Source: PFJX01 sp031426815
GTDB taxonomy: Bacteria > Pseudomonadota > Gammaproteobacteria > Burkholderiales > Thiobacillaceae
Direction of reading: 5' to 3'
DNA length: 64,000 nucleotides
Assembly: GCA_031426815.1 (NCBI GenBank)
Contig: JASJPG010000070.1
Coordinates: forward strand, 1-64,000
Of this stretch, positions 10,801 to 18,486 are shown one piece after another (within the stretch, counting starts at the first letter, position 1; every line of letters starts with the position of its first letter). The position numbers and the translations under genes are program-made. Under the pieces are notes generated by a model. That model saw only the letters and a program-made list of their open reading frames with translations. It was not told the DNA's origin and searched no databases.

Positions 10801-10860
10801 AAGGCCGCCCTGACCACGCTCATGCAAATGCGTGGCAATCTGGAAGGAGATGCGTCGTGA
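7840..10860 (+). CDS. CHASE8 hybrid histidine kinase (HAMP-HisKA-HATPase-REC-REC-Hpt)
   Basis: A 1006-residue inner-membrane kinase. TM1 is at about residues 17-39. The periplasmic CHASE8 domain at about 45-150 carries the typical NSRAAIAFGDPFEANRLLAAV. TM2 is at about 168-184, HAMP to about 238, and a coiled coil follows. HisKA has MSHEIRTPMNA (His283), and HATPase has NLINNAIKF, DSGIGIP and GGTGLGL. Two receivers follow with Asp573 (LLDWLMPGLDG) and Asp720 (LMDIQMPVLDG), then Hpt His867 in AHSVKSAAATIG. All relay residues are present. Its stop overlaps the start of the REC-GGDEF gene (GTGA), so the two are translationally coupled and that regulator is the likely phosphate acceptor. The YfiR-like protein upstream is its probable periplasmic partner. 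Confidence 0.92.
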   Translation: MKRMIGFLRPPTTLSTKLVLLSTASLVFATVLVFLLVAYQQQRLLRTEWVESLSAQANLIATNSRAAIAFGDPFEANRLLAAVETNPSILRARLLLPNGKTFARFTRPSQLHIPSPPPSQGSGHVFGSETLTVWAAVIDDGKQQASVELVASLAPMREAFSRTAQKTAAALLFALAVSLLLSRRVVRRLSAPVEQLNRLMQRMAANMTLRERADIRGEDEIAGLARGLNQLIDAVQARDRELAQYRDNLEQLVVQRTRALNQAIAEAQQANQAKSNFLARMSHEIRTPMNAIVGLGRLLMKTRLDAQQRDYQDKVLASSDALLGVINDVLDYSRIEAGKLSLEAIPFDLNQVIHKVAGVVAFKAQEKGLELLFQIEPDVPRWPVGDPLRLAQVLVNLINNAIKFTETGEVLVKISRQAEAAGRITLRFSVRDSGIGIPPERQRDLFKPFTQVDDSITRRFGGTGLGLSICKQLTEMMGGEIGVESTPGQGSLFHFSAVFGINTQAALVDRHSHHLAGRHVLVVDDNASARTVLAQMLSYFDMRVETCASGDESLQRLRSAAASADPYHLVLLDWLMPGLDGIETSRRIHAAGDIGETPAILMITASGYESIGPKMAEAGLAHLLVKPVSESSLHDALLEVLLGGSMAAAHHRYREQQRAPQFDFSPIRGARVLLVDDVELNREVAREILREAGVRVDIARHGREAVDKVRQGDYALVLMDIQMPVLDGLAAAREIRADARYRDLPILAMTAHVMTGDREESLAAGMNDHLTKPIDPPTLYRALLHWIPPGDYAAAGMPEVVAESNTDVSIPPLDGIDLDRGLSNHMRRPAFYRRILAQFNQEFGATSDDIASALASDDYELARRLAHSVKSAAATIGAGELSQRARILEHRLAAGKPAHAELIPFRAALTRIVKVLAPLAQEKRNESATGSLQIDTALAVMERIEALLKQDDAAAEALLGDLESCLNGPDWQGDLHRLRDLIEDVEYKAALTTLMQMRGNLEGDAS

Positions 10861-11768
10861 CCCCGACCTTTACCCTGCTCATCGTCGACGACGAGAAACA
10901 GAACCGCGCACTGCTGACCGAACTACTGCAGGAAGATCACCGCATCATCCTCGCCAAGGATGGCAAGCAAGCGCTGGAACGCGCGCGCGAACACCGGCCC
11001 GATCTGATTCTGCTCGACGTGCTGATGCCGGAAATGGACGGCTACGCGGTCATCCGCGCCCTGAAGAACGACGACCAGACCCGCGATATCCCGGTTATCT
11101 TCATCACCGCGCTGGATTCGGCCGGCGACGAGGAGCGCGGCCTCGAACTCGGCGCCGTCGACTACATCTCGAAACCGTTCAACCCGTCCATCGTGCGGGT
11201 GCGCATCCGCAACCACCTGCAATCCGTCCACCAGCGCCGCCTGCTTGAGCAACTGGCCATGCTCGACGGCCTCACCGGCATCCCCAACCGGCGCCGCTTT
11301 ACCGCCGTGTACGAGCAGGAATGGCGCCGCTGCATGCGCGACGGCGTAGCACTGTCGCTGATCGTGGTCGATGTCGACCTGTTCAAGGCCTTCAACGACA
11401 CCTACGGCCATGCCGCCGGCGACGAAGTGCTACGCCGCATCGCCACCACCCTGCAAACCTCGCTGCGGCGACCGGGCGATTTCGTCGCCCGTTACGGCGG
11501 CGAGGAGTTCGTCATCCTGCTGCCCGGCGTCGACCGCGAAGGCGCGATCGCGCTGTCCGAACACGCCCGCGCCGACATCGAAGCGGAACACATCCCGCAC
11601 GCCGTCTCCCCGGTCGCGCCCTGGGTCACCATCAGCCTCGGCGGCGCCACCCTGATTCCGCTGGAAGGCGCCCCCAGCACGGAACTGTTCGGCCTCGCCG
11701 ACACCTACCTCTACGAAGCCAAACACAGCGGTCGCAACCGCATCGCCTGGGCGCCGAGCGGAGCTTAA
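10857..11768 (+). CDS. Response regulator with GGDEF domain (diguanylate cyclase)
   Basis: A 303-residue REC-GGDEF (PleD/WspR-like) protein that should make cyclic di-GMP when phosphorylated. REC has the acidic pair in IVDDEKQNR, phosphoacceptor Asp54 in LILLDVLMPEMDG and Lys in YISKPFNP. GGDEF begins with DGLTGIPNRR. It keeps the active-site GGEEF (residues 214-218) and an inhibitory I-site RPGD five residues before it, so it is predicted active and product-inhibited. The start is GTG overlapping the kinase stop by 4 bp. It is the last gene of the receptor-YfiR-kinase run and its output. Confidence 0.93.
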   Translation: MTPTFTLLIVDDEKQNRALLTELLQEDHRIILAKDGKQALERAREHRPDLILLDVLMPEMDGYAVIRALKNDDQTRDIPVIFITALDSAGDEERGLELGAVDYISKPFNPSIVRVRIRNHLQSVHQRRLLEQLAMLDGLTGIPNRRRFTAVYEQEWRRCMRDGVALSLIVVDVDLFKAFNDTYGHAAGDEVLRRIATTLQTSLRRPGDFVARYGGEEFVILLPGVDREGAIALSEHARADIEAEHIPHAVSPVAPWVTISLGGATLIPLEGAPSTELFGLADTYLYEAKHSGRNRIAWAPSGA

Positions 11769-11788
11769 GGTGCACCGATAGTTGCGGT

Positions 11789-11822
11789 GGATGATGGGCA
11801 CGCTACGCTTTGCCCATCATCC
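11789..11822 (+). terminator. Strong hairpin after the REC-GGDEF gene
   Basis: GGATGATGGGCA and TGCCCATCATCC form a perfect 12-bp stem around a 10-base loop, 20 bp past the stop codon. There is no U-run, so it may be a repeat-derived dyad acting as a weak or Rho-linked terminator. Confidence 0.5.
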
Positions 11823-11837
11823 AAAACCACCGTGCCT

Positions 11838-11886
11838 GGAGCGCCGGCGTCCCGCCGGCATCATCGGCAAAGGCTTGCCGACCTAC
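11838..11886. repeat. REP-like unit, long form
   Basis: GGAGCGCCGGCGTCCCGCCG followed by GGCATCATCGGCAAAGGCTTGCCGACCTAC. It is nearly identical over about 47 bp to 18204-18252. It contains two adjacent dyads (GCCGGCG...CGCCGGC and TCGGCAA...TTGCCGA). Confidence 0.7.
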
Positions 11887-12113
11887 TCATCAACGCGGCC
11901 TGAGCACGGAATCACCCCGTAGGATGGGCCAAGCGCAGCGGGCCCATCAATCCGTGGCGACTGGACCGGGGGAATCGCGCCTTGGAAGGCGCTCCTACAT
12001 ATACGTGCACCAGACCATGAGCCAAACGGACTAGTTTTCCGCCGCTTGCTGGCGCAACGAACGTAACAGAGGCGAATCAGCATGAAGAATCCACTTTCAT
12101 TGCAGGATCCATC

Positions 12114-15100
12114 ATGTCACTGACCATCACCACGCCCCGTCCCCTGTTTGTCGCCTTGCTGTTGTGCGGCGTTTGCAGCCACCCTGTGTTGGCCGACGGC
12201 ACTTACCAGACGCTGCCGTTCGCACAGAACTGGAGCGACATCGGAGCGATTTCGGCGAGTGACGACTGGAGCGGCGTTCCCGGCATCATCGGCTATCGCG
12301 GCGACGGCCTGACGGCGGCCACCGGGACCGATCCCCAGACCATTTTGGCGAGCGGCACGGAAGTGGTGGATATCAATGCCAACCAGACCGCGCCCAACAC
12401 GTTCAGCACCGGCGGCGCCGCCGAATTCCATCTGGCCGATCCAGTCGTCGCGCTCACCGGCTCCGGTACCGCCGATGCACCGTTCATCCTGCTGCACCTG
12501 AACACGGTCGGTGTGCAGAACATCCTGGTCAGCTACACGCTGCGTGATCTGGATGCTTCCACCGACAACGCTGTCCAACAGGTCGCCCTGCAATACCGGG
12601 TCGGCAACAGCGACAACTTCATCAACGTTCCCGCCGCGTATGTCGCCGATGCGACCACGGGCGGCGCGGCCACACAGGTCACCCCGGTCAGCGTCGTGCT
12701 GCCCGCCGCCGCGGACAATCAAGCCGAACTGCAGCTCCGCATCCTCACCAGCAATGCCGTCGGCAACGACGAGTGGGTCGGCATCGACGACATCGCCGTC
12801 AGCGGCAGCACCGGCACGGCGGTCAACCAGCCTATCGTGACCCATTGCGAAAACCTGTCCCTGGCCAGCAATGAGGCCGGCAGCGTCACGCTCAGCGCCA
12901 GCGACGCGGACAGCATCGTGGATGGCGCCGCCATCAGCGGCGGCGCGCTCGCCGGCATCGATCTGCTCAGCTTCAACGCCGCCGACAGCGACGGCAGCAG
13001 CGCCAGCGCGGTGCTGAACGTCTCCGGCCTAGCGGCGGGCAGCTACCCGGTGCAGGTGACTTTCACCAACAACGACGCACAGAACGCGACCTGCACGGTG
13101 CATATCGCCGTCGTCGGCATCACCACCATTCCCGCCATTCAGGGCGACGGCGACGCTAGCCCGCTGACTGGGCAAACGGTCACCACCCAGGGCGTGGTCA
13201 GCAAAGTCATCCCGGGGTACGGCTATTTCATTCAAGACCCGGCCGGCGACGGCAACACCGCCACCTCCGACGGCATCTTCGTCTACTCGACCAACATCCC
13301 GGCCTTGGTAGTTGCAGGCAATCTGCTGCGCCTGTCCGCCACCGTCGCCGAATTCAGCGGCTTTACCGAACTGACCAGCCCGACCGGCGTGACGCTGCTG
13401 AGCAGCGGCCACAGCCTGACGCCGGAATTGATCGTCTTCCCGGAAACAACGGAAGGCGATCTGGAGAAATACGAAGGCATGCTGGTGCAGATCGACGCGC
13501 CGCTCACCGTCGCACAGAACTACTTCCAGGGCCGCTACGGCGAAATCACGCTGTCCGCCGAAGGGCGTCTAGAAAAGCCGACCAATCGTTACCCTGCCGC
13601 CAGTGTCGACGCGCTGACGCTGACCGATGCCAACGCCCGCCGCCGCATCACGCTGGATGACGGCAGCAACGAGCAGAACCCGAATCCCATTCCCTACATC
13701 GGCGCCGACGCCACCTTGCGCGCCGGCGACACGGTGCACGGCCTGACCGGTGTGCTCTATCACAGCTCCGTCAGCAGCTCGCTGCGCGATTACAAGCTGC
13801 ATCCGACCGAAACCCCGGTCATCACCCGCGACAACCCGCGCACCGCCGCCCCGGCCAACGTGGGCGGCAACCTCAGGGTGGCCAGCTTCAACGTGCTGAA
13901 CTACTTCACCACCTTCACCGACGGCGACACCGCCGCCGGCCTGTCCGGCCAGGGCTGCGCGCTGGGTGGCACAGTGTCGGCGGGCAACTGCCGCGGCGCC
14001 GATAACCTGGTGGAATTCAACCGCCAGCGCGACAAGATCGTGCAGGCCCTCAAGGCCATCGACGCCGCCGTCGTCGGCCTGATGGAAATCCAGAACAGCG
14101 CCAACGAAGCCGTGCAAAACCTGGTCGCCGGCCTCAATGCGGCGATGGGTGCCGGCACCTATGCCAGCGTCGCGCTGCCCGCCGCCGGCAGCGGCGACGA
14201 CGCGATCCGCGTCGCCCTGATCTATCAGCCGGGCAAGGTCGCCCCGGTCGGCGCAGCCATCGCCGACAGCAACGCCATCCACAACCGGCCGCCGCTGGCG
14301 CAGACTTTCACCGCCGCCAATGGCGAGAAATTCAGCGTCGTTGTCAACCACTTCAAGTCGAAAGGCAGTTGCCCGGCTGCCGGCGTCGACGCCGATCAAG
14401 GCGACGGCCAGGGTTGCTGGAACGCCCTGCGCGTGCAGCAAGCCAGCGCCCTGCGCGACTTCGTGGCAACGCTGCAGAACACCAGCGGCGACGCCGACGT
14501 ACTGGTCATCGGCGACCTCAACGCCTACGGCAAGGAAGATCCGGTGCTCGACTTCACCGAGCACGGCTACGTCGACCAGATCGCCCGCTTCGATAACATG
14601 GGTTACTCCTACGTCTTCGACGGCGAATCCGGCTACCTCGACCACGCGCTCGCCACGCCCGGCCTGAGCAACCAGATCGTCGGCACGGCGCATTGGCATA
14701 TCAACGCCGACGAGCCCGCGGTGATCGACTACAACACCGAATTCAAAAGCCAGGACCTGTACGCCGCCACGCCGTATCGCGCCTCCGACCACGACCCGGT
14801 CGTGCTCGGCCTCAACCTGGTCAAACGCCTGCACGGCACGGCCGGCCGCGACACGCTGGTCGGCAGCGCCGGCGACGACAGCCTTAACGGCGGCCTCGGC
14901 GCCGACACGCTGACCGGCGGCCCCGGCCGCGACAGCTTCGTCTACACCAGCCTGCGCGACGGCATCGACAGCGTGACCGACTTCCAGCCCGGCAGTGACC
15001 GCATCGACCTCGCCGCCCTGCTCGCCAGCCTCGGCATTTCCAGCGCCACGGCGTTGACCGGCGGCCATGTCGTCTGCACGCCAGCCGGCAGCGCCGCCGT

Positions 15101-15212
15101 CCTCAACATCGACCCCGACGGCAACGCCGGCCCCGCCGTCAAACGCGCCCTGGTCAAGGTCAACAACCTCGGCTGCGGCAGCCTGCTGAACCCGGCCAAC
15201 TTCATGTTCTGA
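12114..15212 (+). CDS. Extracellular nuclease (ExeM/NucH-like) with RTX C-terminus
   Basis: A 1032-residue exported DNase/phosphoesterase. Signal peptide at residues 1-28 (LFVALLLCGVCSHPVLA). A lectin-like/choice-of-anchor N-terminal region spans about 28-235. An OB-like region follows (about 340-450; VTTQGVVSKVIPGYGYFIQD). The endonuclease/exonuclease/phosphatase domain covers about 586-895, with LRVASFNVLNYF, the metal-ligand Glu in GLMEIQNS, GDLNAYGKEDP and the catalytic SDHDPVV. RTX nonapeptides then appear (GRDTLVGSAGDDSLNGGLGAD) with a D-x-F-VYTSLRD block of the type I secretion class. A Sec signal and an RTX tail together are odd. It would release phosphate-containing nucleotides from extracellular DNA, feeding the nucleotidase at 30321. 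Ribosome-binding site is AGGA. Confidence 0.88.
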   Translation: MSLTITTPRPLFVALLLCGVCSHPVLADGTYQTLPFAQNWSDIGAISASDDWSGVPGIIGYRGDGLTAATGTDPQTILASGTEVVDINANQTAPNTFSTGGAAEFHLADPVVALTGSGTADAPFILLHLNTVGVQNILVSYTLRDLDASTDNAVQQVALQYRVGNSDNFINVPAAYVADATTGGAATQVTPVSVVLPAAADNQAELQLRILTSNAVGNDEWVGIDDIAVSGSTGTAVNQPIVTHCENLSLASNEAGSVTLSASDADSIVDGAAISGGALAGIDLLSFNAADSDGSSASAVLNVSGLAAGSYPVQVTFTNNDAQNATCTVHIAVVGITTIPAIQGDGDASPLTGQTVTTQGVVSKVIPGYGYFIQDPAGDGNTATSDGIFVYSTNIPALVVAGNLLRLSATVAEFSGFTELTSPTGVTLLSSGHSLTPELIVFPETTEGDLEKYEGMLVQIDAPLTVAQNYFQGRYGEITLSAEGRLEKPTNRYPAASVDALTLTDANARRRITLDDGSNEQNPNPIPYIGADATLRAGDTVHGLTGVLYHSSVSSSLRDYKLHPTETPVITRDNPRTAAPANVGGNLRVASFNVLNYFTTFTDGDTAAGLSGQGCALGGTVSAGNCRGADNLVEFNRQRDKIVQALKAIDAAVVGLMEIQNSANEAVQNLVAGLNAAMGAGTYASVALPAAGSGDDAIRVALIYQPGKVAPVGAAIADSNAIHNRPPLAQTFTAANGEKFSVVVNHFKSKGSCPAAGVDADQGDGQGCWNALRVQQASALRDFVATLQNTSGDADVLVIGDLNAYGKEDPVLDFTEHGYVDQIARFDNMGYSYVFDGESGYLDHALATPGLSNQIVGTAHWHINADEPAVIDYNTEFKSQDLYAATPYRASDHDPVVLGLNLVKRLHGTAGRDTLVGSAGDDSLNGGLGADTLTGGPGRDSFVYTSLRDGIDSVTDFQPGSDRIDLAALLASLGISSATALTGGHVVCTPAGSAAVLNIDPDGNAGPAVKRALVKVNNLGCGSLLNPANFMF

Positions 15213-15277
15213 AACCCGGCGGGATGGGCAGCGTGCCCATCGCCCCGACTTCAGATCAGCGCGCTGGGCAGCACCAA

Positions 15278-15309
15278 TGCAAGCGGCCGCCAAAAGGCGG
15301 CCGATTGCA
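15278..15309. terminator. Bidirectional hairpin between convergent genes
   Basis: TGCAAGCGGCCGCC - AAAA - GGCGGCCGATTGCA: a 14-bp stem with one mismatch. It lies between the nuclease (+) and the PEP-CTERM gene (-). U-runs are poor, but position and stability fit a terminator. Confidence 0.65.
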
Positions 15310-15330
15310 TTCCAACCAGACTAAGCAGAC

Positions 15331-15942
15331 TTACTTGCGACGCCGCGCCATTGCGCCGACCAGGCCGAGACCGGCCAGCAGCATGGCGTAGGTCTCGGGT
15401 TCCGGGACGGGGGTGGTGAAAGTCAGGTCATCGGCGACCAGGCCCATGCCGGTGAAGGCGATGGCGCGAATGTCGGCGTCGGCGCGGGTGATGCCGAAAA
15501 ACCCACCCGCGTTCAGGCTGTCGTCCAGCGTATCGATGCTGACGATGTGGGACTCGATGATCTGGTTGTTGTCACCGTAGGCAGTGATCAGCATGGCGCC
15601 GCCGTTGTAGCTGTTGAGCAGCGCGCCGGCGCCGCTGGTCAAGCCGTTGCTGAAGGTGAAGTGCAAGGTGCCGATGACGCCGGTGGCGGCGAAAGAATTG
15701 CCTGCGCCCCACAGGCCGTTGTTTCCCAGATCGGCGATGAACGCGCCAAGGATGGAGTCGGGCGTGCCGGTGAAGGAGACGCCGGGTGCGACAACTTCCG
15801 GACCTTCGGAGATCAGGCCGTCGAAAGCATCGAAGTTGACCGTTTCGGCATTGGCGATATCGCCGGCATTGCCGGTGAGTTCCGCTTGCGCCGGCAAGGC
15901 GAAGGCCAGCGCGGCGGCGGCGAGGAAGGGTTTCAAATTCAT
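15331..15942 (-). CDS. PEP-CTERM sorting-domain protein, function unknown
   Basis: A 203-residue exported protein. The start is the ATG of MNLKPFLAAAALAFALPAQA, preceded by AAAGGA; the longer frame has no ribosome-binding site. The mature part has GVSFTGTPDSIL, LHFTFSNGL and ITRADADIRAIAFTGMG, a beta-sandwich-like composition seen in many PEP-CTERM proteins. The tail VPEPETYAMLLAGLGLVGAM with ARRRK is the exosortase recognition signal, so it is predicted to be processed at the inner membrane and released to the surface or matrix. No enzyme motif is visible. It is transcribed toward the nuclease and ends at the shared hairpin. Confidence 0.88.
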   Translation of the reverse strand: MNLKPFLAAAALAFALPAQAELTGNAGDIANAETVNFDAFDGLISEGPEVVAPGVSFTGTPDSILGAFIADLGNNGLWGAGNSFAATGVIGTLHFTFSNGLTSGAGALLNSYNGGAMLITAYGDNNQIIESHIVSIDTLDDSLNAGGFFGITRADADIRAIAFTGMGLVADDLTFTTPVPEPETYAMLLAGLGLVGAMARRRK

Positions 15943-16025
15943 GCTGTTTCCTTTCGTGAGTGTTGAACGGCGGCCGCAGTGAGGGCACGCGGCCGCCACG
16001 TATTCATGACAAAGATCGAACGCGC

Positions 16026-18068
16026 TCAGGAGCCGATGACGCCGCCGTCGTCCTTGGTGATGACCACCACGGAAGAGCGCGGCTTGTCCACTACGGCGCC
16101 GGCGAACGTGGTCGCGCCGTTGGCGCCGTTATCGGGCCAGGTGGAGTGGACGGTGTAGCTGCCGCTCCAGTCTTCGCCCGGGTGCTGGATGCCGACGAAC
16201 ATCGTCTTGCCGTCCGGCGTCGAAATCACGCCGGTCACCTCGGCATGCGGCGGACTGGTCAGGAAGCGCTTGGTCGCGCCGGTGGACGGGTCGGCGCACA
16301 TCATGACGTTGCCGCCGATGTTGGCCCAATCGCCCAGCGCATCGCCGGCCTGGTCGGTCTGAATCCACAGACGACCATCGCGGTCGAACCAGAGGCCGTC
16401 GGGAGCACCGTAGTCGTCGCCGTTGATGTTGCCCTGGTGGTGCGGGTCCGCGTCCAGGCTGTCGCCGGCCTGCGCGAAGATGTCCCAGCCGAAGGTGGTG
16501 ACGGCGACATTCGCACCGGTATCGCGCCAGCGGATGATGTGGCCGTAACGGTTGTCCTTGCGCGGGTTGGCGGCGTCCACCGGCGGCTTGGCGCTGCCGG
16601 CGGTCGTGCTGCCATTGATCGTGTTGAAGGAGGCCGGCGTGCCGCCGCGGCGGTTGTTGTTGGTCAGGGTCAGATAGACCTCGCGCGTCGTGGGGTGCAC
16701 CGCCACCCATTCCGGACGATCCATCATCGTGGCGCCGACGCGGTCCGCCGCCTGGCGGCACTTGATCGCGACTTCGGCCTGATCGGCAAAACCATTCTCG
16801 GCGGTCAGCCCGTTCTGGCCCCACACCAGCGGCAACCAGACACCGCTGCCGTCGGCATTGAACTTGGCCACGTACAGCGTGCCGGAATCGAGCAGGTCTC
16901 GGTTGACGGCGCGATTCTTCGGGTTGAACTTATTGGCGCAGACGAACTTGTAGACGTATTCGTTGCGCTCATCGTCGCCCATGTAGACGGCGACCTTATT
17001 GTCGGCACCCACCACCACGGCCGCGCTCTCGTGCTTGAAGCGACCCAGCGCGGTGCGCTTGACCGGCATCGCATTCGGATTCCAGGGATCGATTTCCACC
17101 ACCCAGCCGAAACGGTTGGCTTCGTTGCGCTCAACGTTCAGATCGAAACGGTCATCCGCCATGTGCCAGCGATAGCCGAAGCCGGCGGCGGAAAGGCCGT
17201 AGCGGTTTTCATGGCTGGTCGGCGCGAAGGCGGTCTTGGCACCGAAGTAGCCGTTGAAGTTTTCTTCGCAGGTCAGGTAGGTGCCCCAGGGCGTGTAGCC
17301 GTGGGCGCAGTTGTTCAGTGTGCCCAGCACCGTCATGCCGGTGGTGTCGGCGGCGGTCTTCATCAGGGCGTTGCCGGCGGCGGGACCGCTGATCCGGCAG
17401 GCGGTCTTGCCGGTAATGCGACGATTGAACGCGGACGGACGCTTGACCTGGAATGCACCGGCCGACTTGCGCAGTTCGACCACGCTGACGCCGTGCGCGG
17501 CCAGCTGTGCATTCACCATTTCCGGCGTGATGGTGTCGGTGGCATAAGTCGTGGTGTTGGTGACCAGGCCCGGATCGCAATATTCGTGGTTGACCACCAG
17601 CAGGCCGCGGTCATTGACCATGCCGGCCGCGCCGGTGGCGGGGAACGGGAAGAAATGCATGCCGTCGTTGTTCGCGCCGAAAGTGCGCAACTGCGTCGCC
17701 TCATCCATCGCGCCGACCGTATCCCAGTGCGGCAACTGATTCAGCGAATCGCCCCAGGCCGCCAGCACCTTGGCGGTGTAACCGGCCGGCACGCTGACGC
17801 GGTCGGTCATCGGCACGACGTTGGCGGGCACGGAAGCAAAGCCGATGCCGCCCAACGGCGCCGGCGCGGCTTCTGCGTAATGGGTCATGCCGTCGAGCAC
17901 GTTGCTGCCCAGCACGGCTGCGGCGGTAGCGCCCAGCGAGCCCTTGAGGAAGCCGCGACGGGAGAGTTTGCGTTGTTCGATCAGATCGAGAATGGATGCG
18001 TTGCCGGACGAATTGACATCTTGAATGGAGGGATTCAGTTTGCCGTCAGGGTGAAGAGCGCTGCTCAT
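16026..18068 (-). CDS. phoX: PhoX-family alkaline phosphatase, Tat-exported
   Basis: A 680-residue PhoX/DUF839 phosphatase, a calcium- and iron-dependent phosphomonoesterase of the periplasm or outside. The twin-arginine signal is SRRGFLKGSLGATAAA (Arg37-Arg38), which fits folded, metal-loaded export. PhoX hallmarks include LLVVNHEYCDP, PWGTYLTCEENFNGYFG, RWHMADDRFD, GRFKHESA, MGDDERNEYVYKFV, RPEWVAVHP and PDGLWFDRDGRLWIQTD. A strong ribosome-binding site (CCCAGGAG) precedes the ATG. A PHO-box-like sequence lies 64 bp upstream (18132-18149, reverse strand) with GAGAAT 10 bp beyond. This is the best-supported phosphate-starvation enzyme of the window. Confidence 0.93.
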   Translation of the reverse strand: MSSALHPDGKLNPSIQDVNSSGNASILDLIEQRKLSRRGFLKGSLGATAAAVLGSNVLDGMTHYAEAAPAPLGGIGFASVPANVVPMTDRVSVPAGYTAKVLAAWGDSLNQLPHWDTVGAMDEATQLRTFGANNDGMHFFPFPATGAAGMVNDRGLLVVNHEYCDPGLVTNTTTYATDTITPEMVNAQLAAHGVSVVELRKSAGAFQVKRPSAFNRRITGKTACRISGPAAGNALMKTAADTTGMTVLGTLNNCAHGYTPWGTYLTCEENFNGYFGAKTAFAPTSHENRYGLSAAGFGYRWHMADDRFDLNVERNEANRFGWVVEIDPWNPNAMPVKRTALGRFKHESAAVVVGADNKVAVYMGDDERNEYVYKFVCANKFNPKNRAVNRDLLDSGTLYVAKFNADGSGVWLPLVWGQNGLTAENGFADQAEVAIKCRQAADRVGATMMDRPEWVAVHPTTREVYLTLTNNNRRGGTPASFNTINGSTTAGSAKPPVDAANPRKDNRYGHIIRWRDTGANVAVTTFGWDIFAQAGDSLDADPHHQGNINGDDYGAPDGLWFDRDGRLWIQTDQAGDALGDWANIGGNVMMCADPSTGATKRFLTSPPHAEVTGVISTPDGKTMFVGIQHPGEDWSGSYTVHSTWPDNGANGATTFAGAVVDKPRSSVVVITKDDGGVIGS

Positions 18069-18131
18069 GGAATCTCCTGGGGATAGTTGTAAAGCCGGTG
18101 AACTCGGACAGATTCATTCTCACCACGAATC

Positions 18132-18149
18132 GTTACAAGATTTGGACAG
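18132..18149 (-). promoter_or_regulatory. PHO-box-like site driving phoX
   Basis: Read on the minus strand it is CTGTCCA-AATC-TTGTAAC, two CTGTMAY-type 7-mers separated by 4 bp. After a 10-bp spacer comes GAGAAT (4/6 match to TATAAT). That spacing is the one known for PhoB-activated promoters. No PhoB gene is in the window. Confidence 0.6.
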
Positions 18150-18203
18150 CGACCAATGAGCACATTCGCCTGCCGGATCACGCGTTGAAGACGTCTACGG
18201 ATT

Positions 18204-18252
18204 GGAGCGCCGGCGTCCCGCCGGCATCGTCGGCAAGGGATTGCCGACCTAC
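18204..18252. repeat. REP-like unit, long form
   Basis: Second copy of the unit at 11838-11886, differing at a few positions (GTCGGCAAGGGATTGCCGAC core). It sits inside the divergent phosphatase promoter region. Confidence 0.7.
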
Positions 18253-18349
18253 GGGCGTTGCCGGATCACGCGTTGAAAACATCGCCTGCATTCCCGGGCG
18301 CAAGGGGGCATTGGGCATGAGCCATCAGGACTAGTCGCAGCTACTACGT

Positions 18350-18367
18350 AAGTAATAACGCTGTAAC
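18350..18367 (+). promoter_or_regulatory. PHO-box-like site driving the PEP-CTERM PhoX-like gene
   Basis: AAGTAAT-AACG-CTGTAAC: the second half is a perfect CTGTAAC and the first matches 5 of 7. A 10-bp spacer leads to GATATT at 18378. The arrangement matches the other three sites in this island. Confidence 0.5.
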
Positions 18368-18486
18368 CCGCGCAGACGATATTCCCCGCCGCCGGCACCA
18401 AGCCGGTGACACCCAGCCCGTTTGTTTACCCCATCAGCCAAGGGGAGCGCGTGCGCGCTTGCCCACAGCCAACAAGGAACATATTC

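Larger units (their letters stand above)
11769..12113. other. Intergenic region with hairpin and REP-like repeats
   Basis: This 345-bp gap holds no supportable gene. It contains a 12-bp-stem hairpin at 11789-11822, a REP-like unit at 11838-11886, a GTAGGATGGGCC...GGGCCCATCA dyad near 11920-11949, and GGAAGGCGCTCCTACAT at about 11981-12000 (also at 55191-55206). The motif ATGAGCCAAACGGACTAG lies at 12017-12034. Just before the nuclease gene are the PHO-like half-sites ACGTAAC (12061) and CTTTCAT (12094), 33 bp apart, too weak to call a promoter. Confidence 0.6.
18069..18486. other. Divergent regulatory spacer between the two PhoX-type genes
   Basis: This 418-bp region has no supportable gene. 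It holds the reverse PHO-box-like site at 18132-18149, the long REP-like unit at 18204-18252, the motif ATGAGCCATCAGGACTAG at 18317-18334, and the forward PHO-box-like site at 18350-18367. It then carries a leader of about 100 bp to the next start. Confidence 0.6.

Noticed and set aside
11769..12113. Possible RNA gene or CRISPR remnant in the repeat-rich spacer
   Set aside because: The dyads are REP-like and are found elsewhere as dispersed copies; there is no regular repeat-spacer spacing and no tRNA-like fold.
13569..15293. 574-codon open frame on - opposite the nuclease
   Set aside because: Composition rich in Ala/Val/Gly/Asp without any motif; it is the mirror of the nuclease and RTX repeats.
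15960..18086. 708-codon open frame on + opposite phoX
   Set aside because: It mirrors the PhoX gene, consists of low-complexity Arg/Gly/Val/His-rich sequence, has no ribosome-binding site, and PhoX motifs on the other strand are unmistakable. High-GC shadow frame.
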